Counted from the first letter of the stretch, positions 12,040 to 22,814 are shown. The stretch: DNA of 54,818 bases from Chondrus crispus (GCF_000350225.1 NW_005179158.1:475037-529854), one strand, 5' to 3'. The notes: generated from the letters alone by a model not told the origin. Numbers and translations are program-made.

Positions 12040-13010
12040 GACTCCGCGACCGAGAGGAGGAACCATCCGTGTCGATGATAGCGTGGGACACGCCTCTGAT
12101 GCCACCGAATTACGCCGTTGAGCTGGAAAGGCGCAAGAACCCGGTCATACATGGTAAGCTCAAATTTGAGCGGCGCATGCCAAACTATATGGGAGTCTTC
12201 ATTGCATATGAATAGGTGGCGGTCACTTCGTTCGAGCCAGTGGTATTATGCACGCGGTACCCGGATTTTCCGACGTGGTTTGACCAGTACCAAGTCCCGG
12301 CGGACTTCCTGACTGAACTTCCACCCTGTCTGGTGTATTATGGCTTCATAATGATGGAAGACCCGCAATCCCCAAAGTGGATGGTATTCCTCAGTGAATG
12401 GCTGGCGATAATAGCCAAGTGCTTCATCTAGTCTTTGTACGATGGGCCTTTTTTGTGTCCTCCAGATTGCCGTCACGGAGTGACTGCGTGATCTCGATCT
12501 ATCGAGGGTGTGGGGATCGGCCGTGCTACTGCAGCAAGGCCTGAAGACGCTCCTGTAACAGGAGCGTCTTCAGGCCTTGCTCAATCTTCATGACCGTGTC
12601 GACTGGACCCGCATTCGGCACAATCAAGGACACCACTTCCACAATCCGATAGTGAGGAACCATTCCCCTGGTCGGAGATTCGATCCGGTACCCCGCTGAC
12701 CGGCAACTGGGTACGCATTGAGGCAGGGCCGTTGATCATCACTTAGCCGGAGTTGCTGCTGGGGAAACCGGCGCCGGCTACCGGGGTTGGCGGCGAGGCC
12801 GCGAGCGGTTGTCCCCGCGAGGAGATAACCGCATCGGATTCTGACGTTCGTGCGCGCGAGCCGGTTCGCATGACAGCGAAATGCGGCGGAGTGGGGTCCA
12901 CAGTCGACGTGGTGATGGCCGAAGAGGGGGCCACTGCAACCCGATTTGTTTGACGCGAGCTTGCGCGCGTTACTCCAAAATCCCCGCATGGTTACCAGGC
13001 TACGCCAAAG
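12040..13010 (+). pseudogene. G3 gag-like coding region
   Basis: The translated pieces run parallel to the antisense frame of G2 at 16975-18060, with shared words such as YAVELERRKNP, LKFERRM, AELPPCLV/TELPPCLV and FLSEWLAIIAK. The function is inferred only from its place between an LTR and RNase H/integrase; I recognise no capsid or zinc-knuckle motif. Two stops, TAG at 12213-12215 and 12429-12431, stand where the G2 paralogue has TGG. A palindromic insertion lies at 12533-12581. Frameshifts occur before 13010. Confidence 0.5.
12533..12581. repeat. Palindromic insertion, 24-bp arms, 1-base spacer
   Basis: The left arm starts AGCAAGGCCTGAAG and the right arm is its exact reverse complement, with a single base (12557) between. 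Compared with the paralogous stretch at 17455-17500, G3 contains about 24 extra bases that are the inverse copy of the sequence next to them. It therefore looks like a templated inverted insertion into the gag-like frame. Confidence 0.85.
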
Positions 13011-13020
13011 CTTCCCCGAG

Positions 13021-14620
13021 GGAGGCTCAGAGACTGAGCAGAAGTACTATACCTGCAAGAAAGAAGCGTTGGCTGTGATCTTCGCGCTAAAGAAGTTTCG
13101 TGTGTATTTGCTCAACGCAAAAGTTCAAGTTGATTACGGATCACCAGGCACTTCCGTATGCGTCCAATAAGAAAAACGTCCTCAGTAGACTCCCCCGTTA
13201 GTTGTATTTCCTGGCGGAGTACAAATTAGAGAGACTTTACGGCCCCGGCTCAAAAGAATAGTGACGCTGACTCTCTGTCGCGTCCTCGTGACGACCAAGG
13301 TCGGCGCGAAGAGGAAGAGGGAGACCTGGTATGTGCTGCCGCTTTTACGAACGGAGAAACGCTGGAAGATATGGAACCTCACGTGCAGAACACGTACCGT
13401 TACTTCGAAGGTGAACAAAGAGAGGAGCTCGATGTGACGCAGAGGCGCAGAATCAAGAAGAACTCCAGGCGGTTCGTTGCCTGGAACGGAAGGTTGTTTG
13501 GCTGGACGAAAAATGGGATCAGAACAATCCCTTCTCAAGGGACTCGACGGCAGATATTTCGGTCGCTGTATGACGACATTGGCCACTGGGACGCTACAGC
13601 TATGAAGTAGTTCGTCCTTGACAGGTAGTGGTGGCCGGGGGTTCATGGTGATATCTACGCCCACCGTAGGCGTAAATATCCACGAACGTGACGTTCGTGG
13701 ATTTGAAGACTGCCAAGAGGCTGCGCCCATCCCGACGTACAAGAGCACGGCGGTGATACCAGTCTCGCAGCTCTTTGAGACGTTCTCGATAGACTTTTGC
13801 CGGACCCCTTCCCAAGACGAAGAACGGAAAACGCTATATCCTGATAGCAGTCGCGCATCTTACGGGTTGGCCGCGGGCTTTGGCTACCGAGACCGCTATA
13901 TCAACGGAAGTTGTCAAGATCGTGAACGAAGAGATCATCCACTCGTTTGGTCTCGCTCGGAATATAGTCTCAGATAACGCATAATGCATCATCGCGACAG
14001 CGTTGGAGAATTTTATGTCACGTCAAGGAATTGCTTGGAAGCCGGTGCTCGCCTGCGCTCCGATGTCTAACGGAAAAGCGGTGAGTGGCTGGGACTATCA
14101 AGCGTTCAATTCGGTAGACGCTATTAGGTCAGGGCTCCGCTATCTTTAAACGGAAATCGGCGCTGAAACAGATTTTCTACGGGTACCCTCCGCGCGGATT
14201 GCCTGACGGGTTTTTTCCGTTCGAGCTGATGTATGGAGTGAAACCGCCCTCGTAACCCCAGACCGATCCCAACCAAATTCGGTGGGGGGCGTTGCGGGGC
14301 GCAACTTCGAACTGTTAGCGACCCCCGCGTTCCGAACGACGAGGACCGCTACAGAGTTGGAGAGAAAGAACATGAGGATGGCGATTATCTCGCAACGCCA
14401 ATTCAAAGTAGGCGACCAGGTTCTGGTTGCCCGAGGAACAGCCTTGGGAGGGCTACAGAAGTGGACTTTAGGGGATTCGAACTACAACGGCCTCTTCTGG
14501 GTAGTACGGGTAAAGCACCCGCGGTGCACACTTGTGTCGCCAGGTTTGAGCTACAGTCGAAGTGATATCCACGCACGACGTTTAATTCCCTTCATTCAGA
14601 AACCCACACATCTTATGTAG
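13021..14620 (+). pseudogene. pol: G3 RNase H end and integrase
   Basis: RNase H shows at 13035-13130 (CKKEALAVIFALKKF, the conserved EALA helix region of gypsy RNase H). Integrase follows: a zinc-binding region around 13560-13710 (CEDCQ-type motif seen as FEDCQEAAPIPTYKS), catalytic core words such as FETFSIDF near 13780 and SDNA near 13970, and a C-terminal domain with KVGDQVLVARGTALG near 14420. Frames change several times and stops are frequent, so nothing is made. An inverted insertion (13649-13702) breaks the zinc-binding region. It is closer to the gypsy/Mag-like integrase plan than to G1 or G2, judged only from motif wording. Confidence 0.75.
13649..13702. repeat. Inverted templated insertion in G3 integrase
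   Basis: 12-bp arms ATCCACGAACGT and its complement flank one base (13690). A second, imperfect inverted pair (GATATCTACGCC against the complement of AGGCGTAAATATC) lies just left. Removing about 28 bases restores a plain integrase reading ending in DCQEAAP. The insert is built from inverse copies of both neighbours. Confidence 0.7.
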
Positions 14621-15399
14621 ATGTCATGCATGGGGCAATTTCCCTATTGACTGGTGCGGGGATGACTACGAGAACTAGGAGGACAGAGACGATGTACTTA
14701 AGAAACTTCTCTGGGATTGGAATCTCTATGCGTTTTAAAGTCTGTCAGAAACGTTCTTGAGGGTTACAGAAAGAGTCCAAATAAGACTTCAACGGGACTC
14801 AAGGTTTTTTGACGGAGAGGCGGAAATGTGCATTCTAGCGGAATGAGGAAAGAGGAGGCCGTTCGATCAAGAAACGTCGATTCTGTAGGAGTCACTGTGA
14901 CGCAAGTGCTGGCGCTGTGAGCTGTGAGGCCGGCGGAATGGTCGAAACGACTACAGGAGACGTATACATGCTGGGTGCGTCGATTTACATGCAGCGGAGA
15001 GACTCTGGAAATTTGGCAGGGCATGCATGACATGGATTAGTGCATAAATCAAGCGTGAGTTGGTGAATCTCTGGCCGCGTGCAGCCCTGTATGCAAGCCA
15101 CAGTTCGTAGGCTTGTTCAGTCAATGCGACCGTCACGTAAATGACAAGTTTTTCGATCGAAAGGCTGATGAAGGCATGCCCAACTTGTTTGTCGATCTGG
15201 GTCTGGAATGCTTTCACTGGAAGTCTGGCCCGGGTGTAGCAGTTTAGGAGAGTAAGTCGTCTGGGTCCACGCAAGCTGATGTAATCAATTTGAGATTACG
15301 GTTTGTCAGATATCGGAAGACGAGACTAGGTCATTTCTCTGCGGTGAGCGGGCGTCCTCCCCGTTCTCGCGCCACACGCCCGCCGAACGACGGGCAGCC
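14621..15399. other. Region between G3 and the G2 insertion site, no clear gene
   Basis: Frames on the minus strand (14764-15033 and 14951-15274) are 89 and 107 codons and carry no motif I recognise. It may be the 3' non-coding part of G3 or host DNA. I see no LTR or primer-binding site in it. Confidence 0.4.
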
Positions 15400-15675
15400 T
15401 TGGTGGTGATCGCACGACGAGGGACCTTCCCGCCGGAGAAAGTCCTGGCCGCCTGCCTTGTCCGAACCATTTCGCATAGGGAGTACCGCCCAAAGGACCA
15501 CAGAGCTCCCGTACGTGGCTCAGAACGCGGCCCGTTTCCAAGTAGTCCCGAAACGGAAACGCCTGGAAAGGGAAGCTCAGGCGACGCGGATACCACGCCG
15601 CCTGCGGCTCAGTCGACGAAGAGCGTAAGCGGCGGAAGGCTCGGGCGACGCGGAGACCACGCGGCCCGAAGTTGA
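15400..15675 (+). pseudogene. Left half of an unidentified charged ORF split by G2
   Basis: A plus-strand frame rich in Arg, Ser, Pro and Glu ends at the G2 target site. The words SSGDADTTPPA and, one frame over, GSGDAETTRPE show an internal duplication of about 65 bases. Joining 15675 to 27893 across the G2 insertion continues an open frame (EVEAEIVRDVVGARRRW) up to a TAG near 28042. I do not recognise the protein; it could be a disordered tail of an older gag or a host gene. Confidence 0.35.
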
Positions 15676-16358
15676 TGTCGTGCACTGAGGCCACGTGTGG
15701 CAGCCTCAGGCAGAGCCAGCGTGTTCGGGACGCGGGGGAGTGGGAAACGGGAGACCACCCGGTGATAACCGCCACCGGGGGCCGGGCGCGCGTGCGCGGT
15801 AGGTAGACACGGGTAGGAACAGACAAACACAGAGCGAAGCGAGCGTAGTACGGGAGCGGAGAGGCAACGGACGCGCGTAGGGGCGGTAGTATCCTCGGTA
15901 GCAGCGCGCGGTAGAAAGGAGTGGGGATTCAAGGGAATAGATGGGCTCGCGTGGTGTCGCACAGGGTGTGCGAGGACCGGCGCGAGGCTACTACCGAGAA
16001 TCCAGAAACATGACAAAGAACCCAAGGCTTCATGCCTGTTTATTTAGGGTGGAGCGTCGACTATGTAGTCGTTGACGCCGTAATAATAATAGCTTAAAAT
16101 ACGGTAATAATACCGGCGTACCAGCTTATATGCTGTACTGTACGCAATACCCCTGGTACCGGGTTATGATACCCGAGTACACGTAGTGATCGTACACGAA
16201 TACAAGTGGTGATAATACACGTTTACACGTGGGTGATGAAGCTGTCAGTACTTCGACAGAGCTTACATCAGGCAGTGCCTGAGGGAGAAATACACGTGTA
16301 CACGGGGGATAAACTAGCGTGTGCCTCGCTATTGAGGGAGGCATGTTAGTGCACTACA
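15676..16358 (-). repeat. LTR family B, 3' LTR of G2 (683 bp)
   Basis: Starts TGTCGTGCACTG and ends GTGCACTACA on the plus strand. It is nearly identical to 27210-27892. On the sense strand it follows a polypurine tract. The part at 16150-16320 holds repeated CACGTG-type motifs. Confidence 0.93.
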
Positions 16359-16370
16359 TAGCCCCCCTCG
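16359..16370 (-). promoter_or_regulatory. Polypurine tract of G2
   Basis: On the minus strand CGAGGGGGGCTA immediately precedes the LTR start TGTAGTGC. Its position and purine run fit the plus-strand primer of an LTR retrotransposon. It also shows that the antisense frame next to it lies inside G2 and is not a separate neighbour. Confidence 0.75.
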
Positions 16371-16389
16371 TAGAGTCGAGCGTCCCGCG

Positions 16390-18330
16390 AATGGTGATTC
16401 AGCGGGATTATTTCCGCTATTTACGCGTACAGTACCCCGGGTTGTGTCCCGACTTGATGGTGCACGGCACGGTGGGAACTGGGCTGGGCGAGGGTGAACG
16501 GATCGGCGGACCGTAAGTTGAGCGCCGTACGATGCACTGGGCAATGTTCGCGGGGAGGTACGGCCACGACGGCGGACGTTGGCCTCGTGCGACCGAGTTT
16601 TGGGGCCGGAGCATGACCGACGCCCGTTTGTTATTCGAGAGGGCACCGTTCCTTTCGGCGGAAGGGTTGCAGGACCTGGGTTAGATCCGTACCTACGCGA
16701 CTGCAACGGGCGAGCTCCCGGGTGGCCTCAGCTTGCAGGCTGTGTTTTCCAGAGACATCAGCCATCGATTGGTCGTAGCGAATGAGCTACTACGCCCCGA
16801 GTTCAGGCGGACGGATGCCGAATCGCGAGAAGCGTTCGTAAGTTTCATTCGACAGCGCATCCGTCGTACCCCGTGGGACCGGCTAGTCCCCCGGGGGTGG
16901 GACTTAGACACGTAGGCGTACCGTGAGGAGGCTGACCGTGGGTATGTTGCCAATTTGCGGCATATTATGGGAGGACTCGGCGAAAGGGAGGAGGAACCAT
17001 CATTGTAGATGATGGCGTGGGACGCGCCGTTGTTGCCGGCAGGGTATGCCGTCGAATTGGAGAGGAGGAAGAACCCCGCCATGCATGTGCAGCTCAAATT
17101 TGAGCGTCGTATGCGGAACGGCATGGGGGTTTTCGTCGCCTACGAGTGGGTAGAGGTAAACTCGTTGGAGCAAGTGACGTTGCGCACGCGATCCAACTCA
17201 GGCTTCATGCTTACCACCAACCATGGCGGCGGACTTCATTGCTGAGCTTCCACCATGCCTGGTGGACTACAGTCTAGGCATGATGGAAGATCCTCACTCA
17301 CCCAAGTGGATGATTTTTCTGAGTGAATGGCTTGCTATCATTGCGAAACGCCTCATCTGGTCCACGTATGATGGTCGCTTATATGTGCTCCCGACACCCG
17401 TTGTGGAGTGGCTGCGGTGTCTCGATTTGACGAGGGTGTTGGGGACTGCCTTTCTGCAGGGTCGACTTCATGCGCTGCTAGATCTCCATGACAGCGTTGA
17501 CTGGCCTCGGGTTCCTTATAGTCAAGGGCATCACTTCGACAACCCCCGAGTGAGGAATCACTCGCCCAGGCAGCGGTTTGATGCCGGTACGCCGCTGACG
17601 GGGAATTGGGGGCGCATTGAAGCCGGAACGTTGAACGTCACCCAGTCAGACCTGCTGTTGGGCCGACCGAAGACCACCTCCGGGGTTTGTGGAAAAAATG
17701 CACGCGGACGGCCGCGTGAGGAAGTAGCCGAGGGCGACCGGGGCCAATGCGCGCCTGAACCCGCCCGCGTGAGGGCAAGACACGGCGAGCGCAGTACAAC
17801 GACCGATGTCGTGACTGCCGAAGGTGCCGCTATCGTGCCGCCGGTAGCGCAAGCGGAGGGGACCGGGTGCGATCCGCTTGAGTTGTTTGACGCCAGGTTG
17901 CTCGCGTTACTTCGCAATCCTTTGATGGCGGCGAAAGTGAGACGCCTGGTTGCGGAGGCGGACTCCGTGGAAGTAACTGAGGTGGCGGGTCGCGCGAGTG
18001 TGCCCCCGTCCGAACCTCTTCCGACGGAGGTGCCCATCCGCCCGGAGACGGGGGAGGAGCCCGACTGAGGCGTCGGAGCGAAGAAGTCGACTCCTGCAGG
18101 AGGGGAAGGGGAGGGAGGGGTGACTCCTGGTGGACCCGGCGAGGTGGTCCCGGAGGAGGAACTCCAAGGCTACGAGGAAGAGAAGTAGTCCGAGATGGGG
18201 CGTCGACCAACCGGTTGGTCGGCGGTCGCGGTCAGTCGCGCGGCTGGGTGGGTCGCGCCTCGATACACCTCCGACCTGCGAGTGAGAGTCCTCGGGTCTC
18301 GAGTTTCTTAGTTGACCAGCGTCGGATATG
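16390..18330 (+). pseudogene. Antisense open frame of G2, related to G3 gag-like region
   Basis: A long plus-strand frame, antisense to G2 pol, runs from near the 3' LTR to the tandem repeats. In one frame to about 17220 it shows words such as EAFVSFIRQRIRR and YAVELERRKNP. It then shifts frame and continues 17223-18068 with AELPPCLVDY and FLSEWLAIIAKRL, and further towards 18330. In-frame stops are at 16513-16515 (TAA), near 16683, near 16913 and near 17006 (TAG). Removing them would give about 640 codons. The right half is paralogous to G3 12040-13010, where it lies in sense with RNase H/integrase. The product is unknown: it could be a captured foreign gag or a true antisense gene of the element. 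Confidence 0.55.
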
Positions 18331-19600
18331 CAAGCTGTACACGCTCGCCTTGTCGAGTAAAATAGTAAAAATCTTCGGTCAAACGAGTTTAAGATCAGTG
18401 GTGAGCGAGTTCATTCCTTGACCTGCTTCGATTATGCCAGCTGTAACCTTCTCGCGTTTGTCGAGGTAATAAGTAACATCCTCCGTCAATCGAGTTTGGG
18501 ATCCGCGCCTAACGAGTTCATTAATGGACCAGCTTCGATTATGCGAGCTGTAGATTTCTCGCGTTGTCGAGGTAATAAGTAACATCCTCGGTCAAGCGAA
18601 CTCATAATCCTTGATTACCAAGTTCCTAATTGTTCAACCTCGGATCGGCGAGCTGTACGCTCTCGCGTTTGTCGAGGTACTTCTAAGTAGAAATCCTCAG
18701 GCAAGCGAGTTCGAGATCCGCGGTGGTCGAGTAAATTAAGCGGTCAGCTTCGGGATGAAAGCTGTACACTTCTCTCGTTGTCGAGGTGAAAGTAAAATTC
18801 TCGGTCAACCAGTTTGGGATTCGTGGTGAACGAGTTCATTCATTGACGAGCTTCTATTATGCGAGCTGCACCCCCTTCTCGCGTTTGTCGAGGTAATAAG
18901 TAACATTCTCGTTCAAACGAGTTTGGGATCCGCGGATAACGAGTTCGTTAGTTGACCAGCGTCAATTATGCGAGCTGTACACTTCTCTCGTTGTCGAGGT
19001 AAAAGTAAAATCCTCGGTCAACGGGTTAGGGATCGGTGGTGAGCGAGTTCATTCCTTGACCAGCTTCGATTATGCGAGCTGTAAACTCTCGCGTTTGTCG
19101 AGGTAACAAGTAGAAATCCTCGGGCAAGCGAGTTCGAGATCCGTGGTGACGGGTTCATTAATTGACGAGCTTCTGGTATGCAAGCTGTACACTTCTTTCG
19201 TTGTCGAGGTAAAGGTAAAATCCTCGTTCAACGGGTTTGGGATCCATGGTGAACGAGTTCATTCCTTGACCAGCTTCGATTATGCGAACTGTACCCTTCT
19301 CGCGTTTGGTGAGGTAATAAGTAAAATCCTCGTTCAAGCGAGTTTGGGAACCTCGGTTGACGAGTAAATTGTTTTGACCATCCTCGATATGCAAGTTCTG
19401 GACCCTCGTTTGACGAGTAAATTAATTGACCCGCATTGTGCATGCTGAAGGTCCTCTCGTCATCGAGCTTATTAGTTGACCGCTCTCGACATGCGAGTAA
19501 GAGATTATCTGTGGACGAGTGTGTGAACGGACAATCCTCGACTTGCGAATTCGGGAACCTGGTTTCTCGAGTAACTTACTTGATCAGCATTGGAAATGCT
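18250..19600. repeat. Tandem array with about 105-bp period
   Basis: About eleven diverged units, each with the order TTCATT...TTGACCAGC, TTCGATTATGCGAGCTGTA, CTCGCGTTTGTCGAGGTAA and CAAGCGAGTTTGGGATC. Starts of the TTCATT-type landmark fall near 18410, 18517, 18623, 18732, 18835, 18944, 19048, 19154, 19258 and 19365, that is 103-109 bp apart. The last units are shorter. The array lies in the 3' non-coding part of G2, between the chromodomain and the antisense frame. Confidence 0.88.
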
Positions 19601-20595
19601 TCGCGAGGCAGTCAGCACCCCATTACTTGGGTATGAGTGTACCGGGGGGCGCGGTAGTTCCTCGGGTAGTAGCGGTAAGTGTTGTATGCCCACGCTGTCG
19701 GGCCTGTCCCACAGGGAACGGGCGGGTATTCGTAAGCGTTTCCGTCGACAGTAACGAACGACCGTCTTATAATCCACGTGATGGGCCGGCTCCCAGGTGT
19801 CGTCGTCCGTAAAATACCCGTACCAGTGGACGCGAAATAGGGGGATACCGTCCGTCCCCAGGGAGTAGCCGGAGAGCGATTCCACGACATAATCAATGGG
19901 TAGGACTCCTGGAGGGGTTGCCGGGGGTGATGACGGTCTCCCTGAGGGCGGCGGTTCCGAACCAACGAGCGGCGGATCGAAGGCGTCTGGTTTGAACATA
20001 CACTTCGCAGCGAATGACGGCATAGCTTCGGCGAGTGCTTGTTGCACTGTGGATCTCGTCGGTGAGATTTCTTGCGTGTCCGAAATTTCCCGCGAGAGGG
20101 AATCCGCCACCAGGGGGCGTCCTTTATCCCGGATATTTCCCGGGGGCCGCTGGTCCTCGTGCTTGTTGACCACGTGTCCCCCGGAGTGGCTGCGCGATGA
20201 TCCGTACGAGCCTTCTCGCTAATGTTTGGGGCACTGTGGGCACGGGGGGGTCTTGGAGTACTTTCCGTATGACGCCACTCTTTCCCTTGAGGGGTAGTGG
20301 TCTCTTTCGTCCTTGAAGAGCCCTTTTCCTCCTCCTGAGGGGGGGCGTAGGCGAGTCGCGATATGACCAGTTCCGAAGCGCCCTTCCTTATAGCATCCAT
20401 TAGACTCAGCGCGCGCGCGGTTGCGAGCGCTGGGGTGGGCGTCGTATTCTCATGATCGAAGTCATCATGCGGTGGGCCACCGGCTTGTCCTGCGGCATCG
20501 TAACCCACTGTCGATGTTTCCTCCGGCGAAGAGTTGGCCTCCTCGTTGCAAGAGTCCGTCGGCATGGGCGTGGTATCCTCCATATTGCTATGCAA
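19505..20595 (-). pseudogene. pol: G2 integrase tail with chromodomain
   Basis: The end of G2 pol. A proline/serine/threonine-rich linker (20595 to about 20180, in one frame) leads by a frameshift into the frame starting at 20173. That frame carries a chromodomain at about 19725-19890: YVVESLSGY, FRVHWYGY and DDTWEPAHHV match the order of conserved aromatic and W-E-P residues in chromodomains. In chromoviruses this module is thought to steer integration to marked chromatin. The module reads cleanly, and the frame ends about 19505, inside the start of the repeat array. Confidence 0.82.
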
Positions 20596-21021
20596 TGGTG
20601 GAGACTTGACTACTCTGTCACGAGAAATCCTGTCTTTCAGCCCTGTCCCTCGAAGGACTGACGTTGTGGTCGTCCACTTCCTCTACTGGGAACGGACCCT
20701 CAGTGCGTGGTGCGAGTTTGTTGTTGACCGGATCCTTGCCGGTTTTCTCCTATGAACGTAGAGCTCCTCCTCGATTAACGAGAACTTGGTCACCGACCTC
20801 ATATTCCGGGGTGGGGATCCGTATCCGCTTTTCAAAATCGCATTTGTATTGGCTCTGGCCGGCCAGCAGATTTTTGCTGGCTGTCGCCATCACGCTGCGC
20901 AGCCACGCTAGAAAGCGGAACTTGAATTGCGCCCGTGAGGCGGAAGGATCCAACAACGGGGTTTGTTGTAGAGACAACGGACTCGTGGTCCCGGATAACC
21001 ACAGGTCAAAAAGCTTCATGC

Positions 21022-21690
21022 TGTAGCATAAACACCCCCTGACGTAGAGGGGTGTATGCTTTAGCTCGACGTAGACCCTTCGGAGGGGGAGAAGACGGGT
21101 AGAACACATAGCTAACGAGACAGGAAAGCGGGTCCTGGTACCGGCGTAGAGCGGAACGGTCGGGGACGAGCGTACGCGCGGGCCGATCTACGTCTCGACA
21201 CCCCGGAGCAGCGCTGGGTAACGTACCAGCGCTGACGGGTAGAGGCGGATCAAGGCTCGCGCGCGTACGCGTGTGTCCCCTACCCACTTTGTCCCGTTTA
21301 ACGCGCGCGAAGGCGGATCGCGCGTGTTAAGTAAGCTGGAAGACGGATCTTGACGGTCGGTGGGTGACAAGTCCGTGCTTCTCCTCCTCCACCGCCGCCG
21401 GTCCGCTCCATATTTAATATACAAAACAATCTACAACTCTACAGTACCGAAGTACTGTAGTGTACTACTGTAGTACAGTTCGGACCGTACTGTAATACTG
21501 TCAGCCATCGGGGCTGACAGTACACGTGTGTGTGCGCTTCCGTCCCGCGTGTACACGTGTACACATGTACAGGCTTGCGCCCTGTACCCGTGGGGTACTC
21601 GTGGCAGTACTGTAGAGCGTCGGGCTCTACAGTAGCTGATCTGGTTCTCAATCTAGTCTAATTACGTCCCCCAGGGGGGGTTATACCACA
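21022..21690 (-). repeat. Solo LTR family D (669 bp) in G2 integrase
   Basis: TG...CA ends and the perfect 5-bp duplication CATGC at 21017-21021 and 21691-21695 define it. Sense is minus: it starts TGTGGTATAA and ends TTTATGCTACA. The copy at 44488-45146 shares the same end, a TATATTAAA-type box and blocks such as GATCCGCCTC. A solo LTR is left when the two LTRs of a full element recombine. It is younger than G2. Confidence 0.93.
21430..21645. repeat. Hairpin cluster inside LTR family D
   Basis: Several near-perfect inverted repeats follow one another: AGTACTTCGGTACT-type around 21443-21462, CTGTCAGCC/GGCTGACAG around 21497-21519, ACACGTGTACACATGT near 21550, and TACTGTAGAGC/GCTCTACAGTA around 21608-21634. 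The other family-D copy has different hairpins at the matching place (44640-44705), so structure seems kept while sequence drifts. Confidence 0.7.
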
Positions 21691-22814
21691 CATGCCAATC
21701 ATCCTGTTCACCATGCAGTTGTAGCCGTAGGTGAGGGCATGCGTGTACTGATCCCAGTCATGTTGGTTATCGGCGAAGTAGTGCCGGAGGGTTGAGAACA
21801 ACGTTCTGTTGAATCTCTCCACCTGCCCATTTGTCTGGGGTGATATGCTGTCGTGAACACACTCTCAATCGAGAGGGTTTTGCACACTGCAAGGAAGAAC
21901 CTTGAGGTGGACTGGCTCTCATTATCAGAGAGGAGTTTCGCTGTGGCTCCGTAAAATACCCAGTGTGATATGAACGCCTGTGCAACGGTTTCGGAGGTGA
22001 TCTTCCGTAAAGGTACTGTACGGGTTAACTTGGAGTAACGATCCGTCATCACCAAGAGGTAGCGGTTCCCTCTTGGTGTTTAGGGAAGTTCTCCAAGGAT
22101 ATCAATTGCGATATACTCCAAGGGGCTTGATGAAGGGAAGGTCTTCAACTCCGAGTTGTGTTTACGCAACTTAATGAGGGCCTTGGCACAATCGGGGCAC
22201 ATCCGTACTGTGGAATAAGCATCGACTGACATGCTCGGCCAATAATACCGCTGCCGGAGCGTGTAAAACAAACGCCGACCTCCAGGGCGACCTGGGGTGG
22301 CGAGGTAATGGGACAAATACAACACCTTCTCGCGGAGGGTTGTTGGTACGACTATCTGTTCAACACCATCAAGGTGTGCTTTCCGACAGATTAAACCTTC
22401 TAAATTGACGACGAACCGTGACAAACGAAGTTGGGCGGAACCCTCTCCCTTCGCGAGACGGGAAGCCACCTCCCTGCACAAGGAGTCGGAGGCTTGTTCA
22501 TGCGAGAAATCGTCGTGTGTTAATGCCCCAAGTGAGGCCGGGGGTTCCAAGGCGTACGAGCCGGTCACGGTATCGACATCTGTGTCGTCGAACTTATCCT
22601 CTGTGTGCAGAGTATCATCCTCCAAATCTATGACACAGTAACATGAGATCTCCTCGTCAATTGAGAGGGTGGTACCCCCCGTGGAGGGCATACGACTTAA
22701 CGCGTCGGCAAGACAATTCTTGATACCTTTCACGTAAGTCAAATCGAATTCATATTCGGCCAGGCGCAAGCGCCACTGGGCAAGTCGATCACTCGCATCG
22801 ACGAGGTTCATAAC

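Larger units (their letters stand above)
12037..14620 (+). mobile_element. Remnant gypsy-type element G3
   Basis: A plus-strand gypsy wreck: a gag-like part, then an abrupt junction near 13015 straight into RNase H and integrase, so protease and reverse transcriptase have been deleted. The sequence just after the LTR (TGGACTCCGCGACC) could be a primer-binding site. It also aligns with the interior of the paralogous gag-like frame in G2 near 16975, so it may simply be coding sequence. No 3' LTR is found before G2 interrupts the region. Confidence 0.65.
20750..22811 (-). pseudogene. pol: G2 integrase, interrupted by a solo LTR
   Basis: The frame from 22811 holds the end of RNase H, a tether and the zinc-binding domain (HYL...MCPDCAK near 22190-22320). 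The catalytic core follows with MTDRYSKL near 22040 and LSDNES near 21940. A TAA near 22080 interrupts GELP/TPRGNR, and a frameshift near 21840 follows HP. The core is then split by the LTR at 21022-21690. The far side resumes with KLFDLWLS and ends in a C-terminal domain with YEVGDQVLVNRGG near 20785. Removing the LTR and one copy of CATGC rejoins the frame. Confidence 0.85.

Noticed and set aside
12037..12055. Primer-binding site of G3 (TGGACTCCGCGACC)
   Set aside because: The same bases align with coding sequence in the paralogous frame near 16975, so the match to a tRNA-like site may be chance.
15306..16025. Minus-strand frames of 96 to 166 codons, repeated at 26858-27559
   Set aside because: They lie mostly within the LTR-B copies and recur because the LTRs are repeated; low stop frequency follows from GC content.
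18250..19600. CRISPR-like array
   Set aside because: Units are contiguous, diverged and about 105 bp, without unique spacers, and lie inside a eukaryotic retrotransposon.
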